Positions 13,634-23,482 of a DNA stretch of 25,000 nucleotides are shown here, piece by piece. The stretch comes from Chromera velia (taxonomy: Eukaryota; Sar; Chromeraceae): the NCBI GenBank assembly GCA_018398765.1, contig JAHBMJ010003384.1, positions 41,607 through 66,606 on the forward strand. Reading direction: 5' to 3'. Positions within the stretch are counted from its first letter, which is position 1, and every line of letters starts with the position of its first letter. Position numbers and translations under genes: made by a program. The notes under the pieces were generated by a model. It was not told the origin of the DNA, ran no database searches, and saw only the letters and a program-made list of their open reading frames with translations.

Positions 13634-14327
13634 GTCACTGCCGGGATACGGACCAGTTACCAGTGCCACGAGTGTGACAAAACGATTGAGGGGGGCCAGC
13701 GGGGGCTTGTGGTATACATCAAGGCGGTGCACGGCAAGCAGCGCCGGACCTTCACCACTTGTGATATCTATACGTTCGTTGGCGTGATGAAACGGGTGTT
13801 TGACAAACGTCTGGTCCGCAAGAACTCCATACACCCTGCCGTACTGCGGTCTGACTGGGCCAAAGGTCTATACGTAGCTCAGCACTGAGGAAAACCTCCC
13901 CATACTCAAGAAAACAAAGAAACGCGCCACTCCCAAGAAGATTGCTACCTATGCCAAGCGTCAGATCCCCAACAGCGAGGCTGGCCAAATCGGATCCCAG
14001 GGGGTCGAGGCGCTCTTCGCCTGGTACAAAGAGAATGAGGAGCAAGTGTCTGCTGACAACCCGTTGTTGCCACTATCTTGTTTTCATCCGCAGAAGAAAC
14101 ACAAGGTCGGTTACGCTGCTTTCCCAATTTTGTTTACTCACTCCAAACGTTTTTTTAATTCGTCTCTGTGACACTGTATGTCCTTGGTCCGGTCTCAATG
14201 CCTATCGCATCTCGTGCGTTGTCTGTCTGTCTGTCTGTCTGTCATTCAGTCATTGATTAATCGGCTGAGCATCTAATTGTCTCGACTGTATGTATGGTTG
14301 CAGGTCGATGGAGATGCGTCATCTTGA
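13634..14327 (+). pseudogene. Unrecognised protein gene relic with +1 frameshift, possible 3' intron
   Basis: Open frame from 13634 reads CHECDKTIEGGQRGLVVYIK, then RRTFTTCDIYTFVGVMKRVF and RKNSIHPAVLRSDW, ending at TGA 13886-13888. Shifting by one base at 13883 continues as EENLPILKKTKKRATPKK and VEALFAWYKENEE to Lys at 14105. There a GTCGGT donor like that of the kinase gene follows; an acceptor TTGCAG at 14298-14303 would add seven residues and a TGA at 14325-14327. Three Cys and one His near the start could be part of a zinc site. The middle is basic. No known family. It is either a pseudogene, a sequencing error or true frameshifting; the neighbouring mobile element favours decay. Confidence 0.5.
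14218..14243 (+). repeat. (TGTC)n short microsatellite
   Basis: Six TGTC units inside the putative last intron (14106-14303) of the relic gene; complementary in motif to the CAGA tracts elsewhere. Confidence 0.85.
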
Positions 14328-14342
14328 TCAGCTACATTGAAG

Positions 14343-15300
14343 AAGAGTAGTAGAGTACAGGCAGGCAGGCAGTGTGGTCGTATCCACCCATGAAACAGTC
14401 GGTTGGAGGTGTCTGCTACTCGGTGATATCGAAATGGCATGGGCGGTAACCGAGCATTCCAAACTGGTTGCTATTGTTGTCCGTCAACACTTGTTCTTTT
14501 TCTGTTGTAACACAGGGAGTGTGCACTTTGTTATGAGTGTCCTTGCTATTTGTGCACCAAAGAAGAAAAAAAGAGACAGGAGAGAGTCTCTTCTTCTCTT
14601 TTAGTTGTGTGAACAGTGGATCGTATGCGTGTTCTCTCGCCTCTTACAATAGAGAAAACGTCCTGAGTTCATCATAGGTGTCTTAGCCCCTTTAGCCGTG
14701 CCTGTTAGAGGGAAATAAAGAAGACCAAAGAGCTCCTCCACATCTTCTTTTCTTCCTTCTCCTTTTTGTAAAAGGCTTTGCATCTGTTCTTGAGATCGCT
14801 TCTCGTTGAGAGAGAGACCAAGAACGCACCCTGAGCTGGTTACTTGTGAGCAGTGTGACACAGTCTTGGCCCCTTTTGGTCGTCGGTGCAACGGAGAAAG
14901 AAAAAGCAGGGAGGGAGAGTTTTATTCTGGTGGGTCTCTTCTTCTCTTTCTTTTTTTTGTTTGAATTGTATACAAAAAAAGAGGAGGCATAACTGCCCCC
15001 TTTGTTGGTATGCCCCCTTTGGCTGTCCATTGGAGTAAGGAAAAAAAAGAATCCTTCATCCTTGTGGGTGGTCTGTTCTTCTTTTTTCGCTGTACATGTA
15101 ACTAAAAAAAGTGGATCGGCTTTATGTATGTTTTCTTGCATTGTACATGATAGAGAAAAAAAGAGAGGAAATACCTTAAGTGGGTCACTTGTGAGGTTCT
15201 GGTCGCTTTCACTGTCTGACATGTAGCGGGGATCGAGGGGGAAAAAGGGGGGGGGGATCTCTTTTCTTTTCCTTGAAGGGTAGTTGTAGCGCCCTCATAT
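14343..15300. other. Non-coding stretch with recurring poly-T / TGTAYA / poly-A motif
   Basis: T-rich and A-rich blocks alternate. Three spots share a layout of T-rich arm, TTGTATACAA or TGTACATG core, and A-rich arm with GAG: near 14966, 15091 and 15141. Minus-strand frames here (for example 14692-15222) are Lys/Phe/Ser-rich products of these runs and have no domain, so no gene is called. Confidence 0.5.
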
Positions 15301-16530
15301 TTATTGTATAGATGCAAATGTTAGTCAGTTCGTTTTATTTATTGTTTTCTTTTAGAACGAACTTAGATGATCGAATTGAACATTAGCTGGCCTTTATAAT
15401 GGTGTATACAACAAAAGAGCGCTTTAAATCAGTCACCATCATCATAGACTTTGGTTCAAAGCTCTTAGTATCCTCATTGCTGTGTAATAGTACATTGAGT
15501 ATCAGACAAAGTTAGCAAAGGTCTTTTTTGACAGTGTAATACAACATAATAGGAAGCAGTCATTCAAGTTGTTTAGTAAAGTAGGCGATTTCTGCTTTCT
15601 AAGTGTTATACTTGGTATAATTACTAAAAATCTAGGTAGTAAACGCCCCAAGGCGCTACACGTGTAGATCGCAATAAGCTTGATGGTGATAAAGATTTAC
15701 TGGCGCCCTAGCCACGCCCCTAACATACTATATAGTTATACGAATTGCCCCCTAAAATGCTGTTATAGTATAGCATAGCATTTACGATGGGGGACAGGCC
15801 CCCAGCCCCCGTACCATCTTACCAGCCTGCGGTCAGCACCCTAAGACGCTTGTGAAGAAGAGCAGACGCCCTTAGTCTAATACACTATATAAATGGCCCT
15901 CTAAAACGCTGCCAGCCTCCTAGGGCGCCAATAAAGCATAGCATGGAATACATACCTTCCTCTAGGGAGAAAGCATTTTAGGGTTCCGTATGTATCTCTA
16001 GTGCACGCTGAGTCAAGCCTATACCTCCACTCTCACCAGCGTCTCTGCATCTGTCAGTCTAGCTCTACGGCATGGCTAGGTTCACTACTGCCCCCGCATT
16101 GACACCTTCTTATAGGGTTGCAATGTAAACTGAATAGCAGCATACAAATAAGCTGAAAAACACTACTGTTTTTAATTTGCTATAGACACAAGTCTTAGAT
16201 AAAAGTCTAGAAGCATATGCTTATGCTTACAGAAAATGATATCGTTATCTCTAGTTTTGATCAAATTATAGTGGGTTTGAATGTGAGTGAATAAATATAC
16301 CAAAATACATGATCTACATATATATTAGTCAGAAGAACATGTGCACTTGCAGTATCTATACCTGTACAACAAAAAACAAAATTATGACCTTTTCTGGTCA
16401 GTTTTTAGAGCATTCATCATCACCATCATCCACTGTCATATATCATCAGTCTATTGCAATCAGGTGTTTACATATACATATACATATACGTGGCAGTTTG
16501 TTTTGATGACGGTGTTTTTAAAATATAAGG
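15301..16530. other. AT-rich spacer with GC-rich repeat patch
   Basis: No coding sequence seen. At 15727-15764 and 15881-15911 there are two related segments (ACTATATA ... GCCCYCTAAAAYGCTG), an imperfect direct repeat about 155 bp apart, around a C-rich patch. Near 16470 there is a short CATATA microsatellite. Confidence 0.5.
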
Positions 16531-16534
16531 CCAG

Positions 16535-17045
16535 CCAGTATTTCCAATGGGATGCCCCGGTGTTTTCGACAGGGAGGCCTGACACTTCCAATAAGAAGTA
16601 CTGGTTTTTTCAAGGAGAAAACCTAGTATCTCCAAAGGGAAGACCTGCTATCTCCAAAGAGAAGACCTGATATCTCCAACGGGAAGACCTAGTGTCTCCA
16701 ACGGGAAGACCTAGTGTCTCCAAAAAGTTCGAAGAGCTAGTGTCTCTGAAGGGAAGACCTGGTATCTCTGATGGGAAGATCTGGTATCTCCAATAGAAAG
16801 ACCTAGTATCTCTAACGGGAAGACCTGGTATCTTCAAGAGGAAGAGCTAGTGTCTTTGAATTAAAGACCTCAGGCTGGTATCTCCAAGGGGAAGACCTGG
16901 TGTCTCCGACGGGAAGACCTGGTGTCTCCAAGGGGAAGACCTAGGGTCTCCGACGGGAAGACCTGGTGTCTTCAAAAAACAGGCTCGGTGTGTCTGAAGC
17001 TTTCCGATAGGAAAGCCCAGTATTTTTTTAAAGGAAGACCCAGCA
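16535..17045. repeat. 22-bp minisatellite, about 20 units
   Basis: Units of the form GGGAAGACCTAGTGTCTCCA plus two bases, with substitutions and occasional indels. Each unit is quasi-palindromic (GGAAGAC / GTCTCC), so single strands could fold into serial small hairpins. A 22-bp period shifts frame each unit, so the short open frames through it are not genes. Confidence 0.92.
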
Positions 17046-17354
17046 TCTGCAAAGAGAAATAAGGACCGATATCTGCAAATAAGGATAGATCATACAACGG
17101 CTAAAGATAGTGAAGAGAGAAAAGGTAACAGAGAAGCAGAAGATCTGTGAAGAAAAGATTAAAGGCAGGATATACAGAAAGATGAATGCAAGAACGTAGG
17201 ATGACAAAAGAACTGAAAAGATAGTACTGCCAGCCATAAAGAGGATGATGTGTCTTTAAAAAACTGCATAGGAGAGAACGTGCACTGTGTAAAAAAGTGC
17301 TGAAAGACACGGTACTGAAGGCCAACAAAGAAATAGAGGACATTTCACAGGAAC
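17046..17354. other. Purine-rich spacer
   Basis: AG-rich DNA between two minisatellites. No coding or RNA feature seen. Confidence 0.5.
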
Positions 17355-17645
17355 TTGATAAACAGGGTGGGGGAGATCTGCGGAAATTTGACGGGGAGGG
17401 TAGACGGATCTGCAGAGGATCTGGTGCACAGAGTGGGTGGGGACTGCAGAAATCTGATAGAGAAGATAGAGGAGGTTCTGCAGAAATTTGATTGACAGGG
17501 CAGGGGGGTATACGAAAATTTGACAGACAGGGTCTACAAACGATCTGGCAGGCAGTCTGGCCGGTAAATTGGAAGGGTCTGCGGAGGATATCTGGCTGGC
17601 AGGGTGAAAGGTTCCACCAAAGACTAGGGGGGTCAAGTGGAGGGA
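17355..17645. repeat. Degenerate minisatellite of about 33 bp, block 1
   Basis: Diverged units around GGTCTGCAGA, GATCTGGCAGGCAGGGTGG and AAATTTGACAGACAGGG. The minus strand reads a Pro/Cys/Ser-rich repetitive peptide, an artefact of the repeat. The same family recurs at 18305-18605. Confidence 0.8.
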
Positions 17646-18304
17646 CTTGGCAGAGCTGTGCCAAAGATTAAATTTTGGAGGGAAAGGTCTGGAAAATGTG
17701 ACTCACACAGCGGTCCGTACAGCAGGATAAGAGATGGTAGTCTCTTCGCTTTTACATTACGGATTGAGAGAAACAGAGGCATACAGAAGGGCAAATACAA
17801 AAGCAGCATGACAACACCATCGCTTAACACGCACCAACCTGTGGAATGATGATGGCTGTCAATCCTTACTTTTTGTGGATAGCATAGCGGTCGATACCGT
17901 AGCGCCCCATCAATGCTACAAAGACAGCAAAAAGGCAAGTGGAAAGACCAAAATGTAGAGATGGACAGCGAGCAGGCACAGAAAAGGAAACGGTATAAAT
18001 AGATCACACAAATAAAAAAAAAAGAAAGGCATAGAGCTGCAAGTAGATGAAGCATAGTAAAAATTGGGAGGAAGCCTGCAAGGTTCGTGGTGTGTTCAAA
18101 TTAACACTAACCTACTGTCTTTCACCAGTTGCTCTGAGTGGTTTGCAGAAAATATAAGAGAAAAAGGATCACCGTACGTACTATTCTGGTGGTACAGTGG
18201 TTGCAGCATAGAAACAGGATTTACCAAATGGTTTAAAAAACGAGATTAAAAATTTCAACAACTTGGAGAGAGAGGGGGGAACGCCGGGAGAACGAAGGGA
18301 TGAG
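17646..18304. other. Unique segment between two blocks of the same minisatellite
   Basis: About 660 bp of moderately AT-rich sequence with no convincing gene. The longest plus frame (18064-18249) lacks recognisable features. It separates related repeat blocks, so it may be an insertion into a once continuous array. Confidence 0.4.
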
Positions 18305-18605
18305 CAGAATCTGTAGAGGATCTGGCAGGTAGGGTGAAGGCGCTAGTGGAAATTTCACGGATGTAGAAATTCACAGACAGATCTGCGGTCTGCAGAGGAT
18401 GTGGGGCCATCATGTGGCAAGCAGGGTAGGGGAGTCTGTGGAGAGGGTGGGGGGGGTCTGGCCGATACGGTAGAGAGGTCTAGAGAGGGGTCTGCAGACG
18501 ATCTGATCGGCAGGGTGGAGGGTCTGCAGAGAGGGCAAAAAGGTCTGGAAAAGAATTAATCGACAGGGTGGGGGGGTCTGGCAGGCAAAAGAGAGGGTCG
18601 CATAG
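18305..18605. repeat. Degenerate minisatellite of about 33 bp, block 2
   Basis: Same unit family as 17355-17645 (GGTCTGCAGA, GATCTG, GGCAGGGTGG), more degenerate and G-rich. Confidence 0.8.
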
Positions 18606-20440
18606 ACACGCATAGTCCTAAATATGTACTAGCATAAGTAAACACAGCCAGACACCTACATAGTAGTTTTGACGCTTTAATTTCTGAGCCCATTTAGTAA
18701 AAACATGTACGTACCTGCATGCTCTCTATTCGAGTCAGGTTCCTCCTTTGAACATACGTAGCTTGTCTCAGACCAAGACAGTAATCTCCACTGCCTAGAG
18801 AGTCTGATTTGGACAGTGCAACCTGGAGCCAAACCGGCTTTAGAATCTTACACAAGAATTCCCTATTCCTAGTAGACCTCTAGGGATAAGAATAGCAGCT
18901 GACAGAAGCTCTTAGACTATATACAGAACGCATAAGGTGTGTTACTCCATATCTGCAAATTTATGTTTAACTACAATATATTAAGTATTGGTATATTTTT
19001 TTGGTTATTAAGAATCTTAATGTAGTGTTTTATCTAAAATTTAGTTAAGAATTAGAAATGTTATGTATCATTTCTAAAAGTTTATACTTAAAAAACATGA
19101 GAAAATATGCACGTTATTAACATTCATCTTTTTTTTTTTTAAGGTAGTGTTTGAGGTAAAAATTAATAAAAATTAATTAAATACAAGGATAATTTTTATT
19201 AAGTCAGGATACAGTTCACTTAGAATATGAAGTTATTAGCTAAGAATATATATCTATATAAAAACTGTTATTAGATTTAAACTTAATATTAGTTGAATCA
19301 TAGATATGATCATTAGATATTCTCTATTTTTTTTATACCTCTATGTCTGATATATAGACTGAAAACTAAATAAAAGATCTTAGAGCGAACAAACATAAAA
19401 ACATTGTTTATAAAGAGTTTATTTAAAAGCCTTGTCTTCGTGTTTCCGTGACTTTCCTAGCTCTGCCGAAAGTTAAAGCTGCGATAGTTATATGTGTGTG
19501 GGTAAACACACGCATACACACATACCTAGAGATTCACACATATACAGGTCTTTTGCGTGCCTCCAATGCAATGCGAGCAAGTCTCGTTGTCTCGTATGAC
19601 TGTCTGTTTGTTTTTTGAAGAATACGCCCCCATTGGCATTAACAATTCCACTCCCCTCTTATACTTCTCACGTCTCTCTGCCTTTTTTGGGGGATGACTG
19701 ACTGAAGTCGAACATCGTACTTGGAGTTTCAGCGAGTGTGGCTCCCACGGAGCTCACAGGGACACTCCTCTCTCACACCCCAGACACCTGTACCTCTGTT
19801 TGCTGCTGCGACTGATTGGGAACGCCCAAGTGCACATAACAGTGCACTTTGATGTAAACACCGCCATCTCTCAGAATTTTTTCAACCCAATCCACATATT
19901 AACCTAACTGTAAATCAGCTGCAATCACTGCTAGCTTTTGTGGGTTTTAAATGTATGCAGTCACCATACAAATATATAAGGCATCACCACACGAATCTTA
20001 ACCTACTATTAAGGTCTACTTAATAGGGTAGGCGCCATAGTTGCATAAGTACGCTGTACTACACTGTACTACACTATACTGTACTGTACTACTGTACTAT
20101 AATATCTATACTGTACTAGACCTTAAAAAAAAAATTCTTCTATTTCTAGCGTCCTTAGGCTAGAGAGTTTGAGACTCTTAACCTAGGTTAATGATACGTT
20201 AATGCTCTATCAACATGTGCTAAGTTATGATATGGTAATGATGAATTAGAGTGACTTAGGGAAAGCTTCCAAAACAATTAAAACTATATATTATACATAC
20301 ATACATATGTTATAGTTAAATCGCGTATTGCTCCGGCCTCCCGCGGCGCCCTGGGGGCTGTGTTTGGTCTAATTGCCAGCATGGGTCCCCTCAGTGTAGA
20401 TACGTAGATAGCTGTTCTTAAAGCGTGTTGGTCCCCTGTT
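18606..20440. other. AT-rich spacer
   Basis: Very AT-rich from about 18940 to 19440 with poly-T and no open frames of note. At 20002-20032 a hairpin (CCTACTATTAA ... TTAATAGGGTAGG) is present. A GC-rich patch near 20340 marks the change to the relic that follows. No gene seen. Confidence 0.55.
20047..20115. repeat. CTGTA/CACTA pentanucleotide repeat, copy 1
   Basis: Imperfect CTGTA and ACACTGTACT units. The same motif recurs at 21808-21862. Confidence 0.8.
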
Positions 20441-20644
20441 GCACTGTACTGCCTCGAATGTTTCCTTCTTCGTGATGCCGATCTTCTTGCAATCGATGCT
20501 TTGCAGCTCCGTTTTGCACGCTGGTCTGGCCGTCTGTCTGCTCACAGTCTTCGTTTGCCCTCCCTGTATATTTTTGGCCTGCTTCCTGCAAAAGCCCTGC
20601 TTTGCTCTAGAGTGGCCGACTAGTGGTGCTCACTTTCGCAAACC

Positions 20645-21400
20645 ATGCACACCGTTCCCGCTGCAATGCTGCGTGTCTGGAAGGGAAACAGTTGTCCAGA
20701 GTTTTCGAGAGCCTCCTTGCGGCTGCTTCGTTGGCCTGGTCTGGATTTTGTTTGTTCGTTAGGGGTGGGAGTGCCACAACACCCTGGCACCAGCGGGCAG
20801 CAGCGACGGAGAGTTCAAAGCACCGGCTCTCTCTTTTTTAAGGGCAAAGCTAGACATACAGTTGCAGAAGAGGTCTGCACGCGGCGGGCGGAGGCTATCG
20901 CTTCTTCATATTTCCCTCCTCTTGCCAAGCTCACCCCCCTTCAACAAGCTTTTCCCTCCTCTCATCGCATGTTTGTGTTTCTTCTTTGCAATAAATCCAC
21001 CTCTGGTCTCTACTCCTTTTCCACCCTCCCGCGATCTGCTCTCACAGTAACCGACGGCTCTCTGTTCAGTTTCTTACGTCTGCTCTCATTTGACCCATAA
21101 GGCGAAAGCAGTGCTCTGTCTGTTGAATGTAACAACCACAAACTCTATGTACATGATTCTTGTATTCGGTGTGTTGATGACTTCATCTATAGACTTTCTT
21201 CATGTGTCAAGTGGCTAGATGAAAGAGAATTCTTGCACTGCCTGGCTGAGCTGGAAGCCATTAATTTAAATGATTGTAACTGTCCACTCTCCAGTGTAAG
21301 TACATCTGAACTCTTTATCCGTAATATCATTCGATTGCTTCTACGCTCGTATCCAGCCTATCTCTTTGATGCCTGTCTCCCAATTCTAGAAAGTGATTAA
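20645..21400 (+). pseudogene. Unrecognised gene relic with one in-frame stop
   Basis: ATG at 20645 opens a frame to TAA at 21098-21100, and the same frame then stays open to TAA at 21398-21400, about 252 codons in total with a single internal stop. The second half is the more protein-like: YVHDSCIRCVDDFIYRL, WLDEREFLHCLAELEAINL and ELFIRNIIRLLLRSYPAYLF. It is Cys-rich at the start (two Cys spaced CxxC) and helical after. No family recognised. Either a pseudogene, readthrough, or two exons whose splice sites I cannot place. The GC content is unlike the AT-rich flank. Confidence 0.4.
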
Positions 21401-21490
21401 CTGATCAACTCTACCGGTGACTTAACAAACAATAACCATGCATGTATGTGCCGCCCGGGAGTTTAGCGCTCCAACTGGGGTTAGGTATCT

Positions 21491-21512
21491 TCTAACTAAC
21501 TAACTAACTAAC
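21491..21512 (+). repeat. (TAAC)n microsatellite
   Basis: About five TAAC units between the two coding relics. Confidence 0.85.
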
Positions 21513-21833
21513 ATAAATTTACATACTATCATTACAACAGTCTCAGCAGTCTGCCCCCCCCCCCTCCTCTCCCTGTCCCTTCTATCAGACTCAGAAAGGA
21601 GCCTCTCTAAACTCCAGTCCGATGCTTTTCAGGTATTCAACTGCCATCTCTCCATCCAACTCATTATCAAATGCCTCCGTTGACTCATCAGATGCAAGGT
21701 CGACTCCCTATCTAGGTCCCTGCAGGCCCAAAATCTGTGTTTCTCTTCTGTGGTGCCCGGTGTTCCTCTGCATGATGAACCCTCTGGAGGTGGAGATTGG
21801 CGTATGACACTGTACTGTACTGTACTGTACTAG
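21504..21833 (+). pseudogene. Second coding relic, one in-frame stop
   Basis: One frame is open from after a TAA to TAG at 21831-21833 with a single internal TGA near 21675. Readable patches are SERSLSKLQSDAFQVFNCHL, IQLIIKCL and then SLSRSLQAQNLCFSSVVPGV, HDEPSGGGDW. It runs into the CTGTA repeat at its end. It may belong to the same decayed gene or element as 20645-21400, from which it is about 100 bp away. No family recognised. Confidence 0.3.
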
Positions 21834-21862
21834 TTTTGCTTCTACACTGTACTGTACTAGTG
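21808..21862. repeat. CTGTA pentanucleotide repeat, copy 2
   Basis: Two runs of CTGTA separated by about 16 bp. Related to 20047-20115, about 1.75 kb away, so the two copies bracket both coding relics. Confidence 0.85.
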
Positions 21863-22170
21863 CAACTATGGTAGGTGCTGCATGATGAGTGCTTACAGAG
21901 GTATTCAAGAGTTTTGGTGAGGTCGATCTGGCCCAGGCCGTTCAACTCGAGTTGAGTATCACTTTTTGGGTTCAGATCGTTTCTGAGTCCCAGATTTTGC
22001 TCGCATTTGTTTTAATTTTCCTGATCCGATTTTGTGCTTTGCAGTCTTCCAGAAAGTCTTCCGAAAGTCTTTCATACCATGCAATTATTCAGCAATTCTT
22101 GTGATAATCGGTTCTTTCTGCATAGTTCGCTGCACTGCTTTGATAGGACACTGAGACTCTTAAAACGCGA
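21863..22170. other. Spacer, no gene called
   Basis: A + frame (21889-22104) has a plausible start (VFKSFGEVDLAQAVQLEL) but turns hydrophobic over a T-rich tract ending in TTTGCAG at about 22045, which looks like a 3' splice tract. It could be the edge of an exon; not supported enough to call. Confidence 0.3.
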
Positions 22171-22238
22171 TGCTTTAGGACTTGAACCAAGGTCATTTGG
22201 TTCATAATCCTACATGTTAACCTCTAGGCTATGAGGAG
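22168..22238 (-). tRNA. tRNA-like / SINE-head element with box A and box B (probably not a working tRNA)
   Basis: On the minus strand, TAGCCTAGAGG (22231-22221) fits Pol III box A and GGTTCAAGTCC (22188-22178) fits box B exactly, 32 bp apart as in real tRNAs. However, the acceptor stem and anticodon stem do not pair well and the T stem is only partly paired. I read it as a tRNA pseudogene or the head of a tRNA-derived SINE. Confidence 0.4.
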
Positions 22239-22690
22239 CAGCCTTCTTTTCATCTATACTTTACTTGATCATATATAAGATACATAAAAGGAATGGTTTA
22301 AACATGCATTTTATTTCTTCTTCTTTTTAGCAGCATATAGCACCACACACATAATTCACCCCACCTGGGGAACAGATCTATATCAATTGCTAGATTAATT
22401 GAAGATTCATTCATAAATTAATATTAAGTTAGCGTTGTGTTGTCCGTTGGTCATACGGTTTGTATCTGCTGGACCGACTTCCAATATCTCCAAACGAGCA
22501 ATGTTTATTAAATTTATGGGCTCTACTGTGACACGGACGCGCCTTCTCTCACATTTAAAGACGGGGGCAGAGCAGGAAAGGAAAGTGGAAAGCCAGAGAC
22601 GAACGCAAGAAAGAAGGAATCAGGTAAGAAAGGAACTCGGGAAGGAAGGAAGGAAGGAAGGAAGGCATCAAAGAATATACAGCGGGAATA
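22239..22690. other. AT-rich spacer turning purine-rich
   Basis: AT-rich to about 22430, then GA-rich with a (GGAA)n run near 22640-22665. The short frames have no recognisable content. Confidence 0.45.
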
Positions 22691-22693
22691 TCG

Positions 22694-22724
22694 GAGGCGG
22701 CACACTTTGGGTGTGTGTCGCCTC
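22694..22724. repeat. Strong hairpin, 12-bp stem
   Basis: GAGGCGGCACAC (22694-22705) pairs with GTGTGTCGCCTC (22713-22724) with one G:T pair and a 7-base loop. GAAT/ATTC further out can extend the fold. It lies about 760 bp beyond the stop codon of the minus-strand receiver gene. Function unknown. Confidence 0.75.
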
Positions 22725-22739
22725 TCCCGATTCAAAATG

Positions 22740-23482
22740 AAGAGACTCGTACATCTCGTTTAAAAGATCACTACGAACCTTTAGAAATCGGCTTGGAAAA
22801 CCAGCGTGATTTTCTTTCGATGCCCTTTTGTTTTGTTTGTCTATCGACAGCGCACAATCACCACTCAATCATTCAGTTCAAAACGGAAATGCACTCATGC
22901 AACCAGATAAGGGAAAGGTGGAAAGAAGTCCCCCAACGTTGATCGAAATATTAGAAGAAAGCTGAATCAATCAACTCTCGCCCTAGCTCCAATCAGATCC
23001 TCGATCGATGAGCCTCCTGCAGGCCCGGGCCCCCCTTCCCCTTTTTCGTCCTCTCCCCTTCCTTCCCCTCGCGCTATGCAGGCCTGGACCCCTTCGCAGC
23101 TCTGACCAGCATGTCTTTGCCCCTTTCTGAAGTTTTGCACAACATGGAAACAACCAAACAATCAAAACAACACGGACCCTTCCTGCTTCCTCCCATAAAA
23201 TCCACCTGGGCTCTCCCGACGGCGCGTGCGCTTCACCACATGCACCCGACTCCCCCCAATCTCCAGCGCACCTCTGACCGTCATGACAAGTATAGTCGCA
23301 TCGTCAGTACTGCATGTCAAATTTGGCCCTGATGATCGAGAAACTGCATGGTGCCCCGCAGGGGAAGACCGGTAGCAGCACGGTACGTCGACGACACACA
23401 TGTCCACAATGAAGGTCTCGCTTTTTTTTCAGTTAGTACACCCCCCCTCGATCGTTCATTTGCATGGCTTAATTCTTCCCCC
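22740..23482. other. Region downstream of the receiver-domain gene
   Basis: Probable 3' UTR and spacer of the minus-strand gene that ends at 23483. Small frames on both strands lack recognisable motifs. A T-run at 23421-23429 reads as A-run on the gene's strand. Confidence 0.4.

Noticed and set aside
14692..15222. 176-codon minus-strand frame
   Set aside because: Made largely of poly-Lys, poly-Phe and Ser runs from A/T tracts; no domain.
16535..17045. CRISPR-like array
   Set aside because: Units of 22 bp are contiguous with no unique spacers and the window is eukaryotic; it is a minisatellite.
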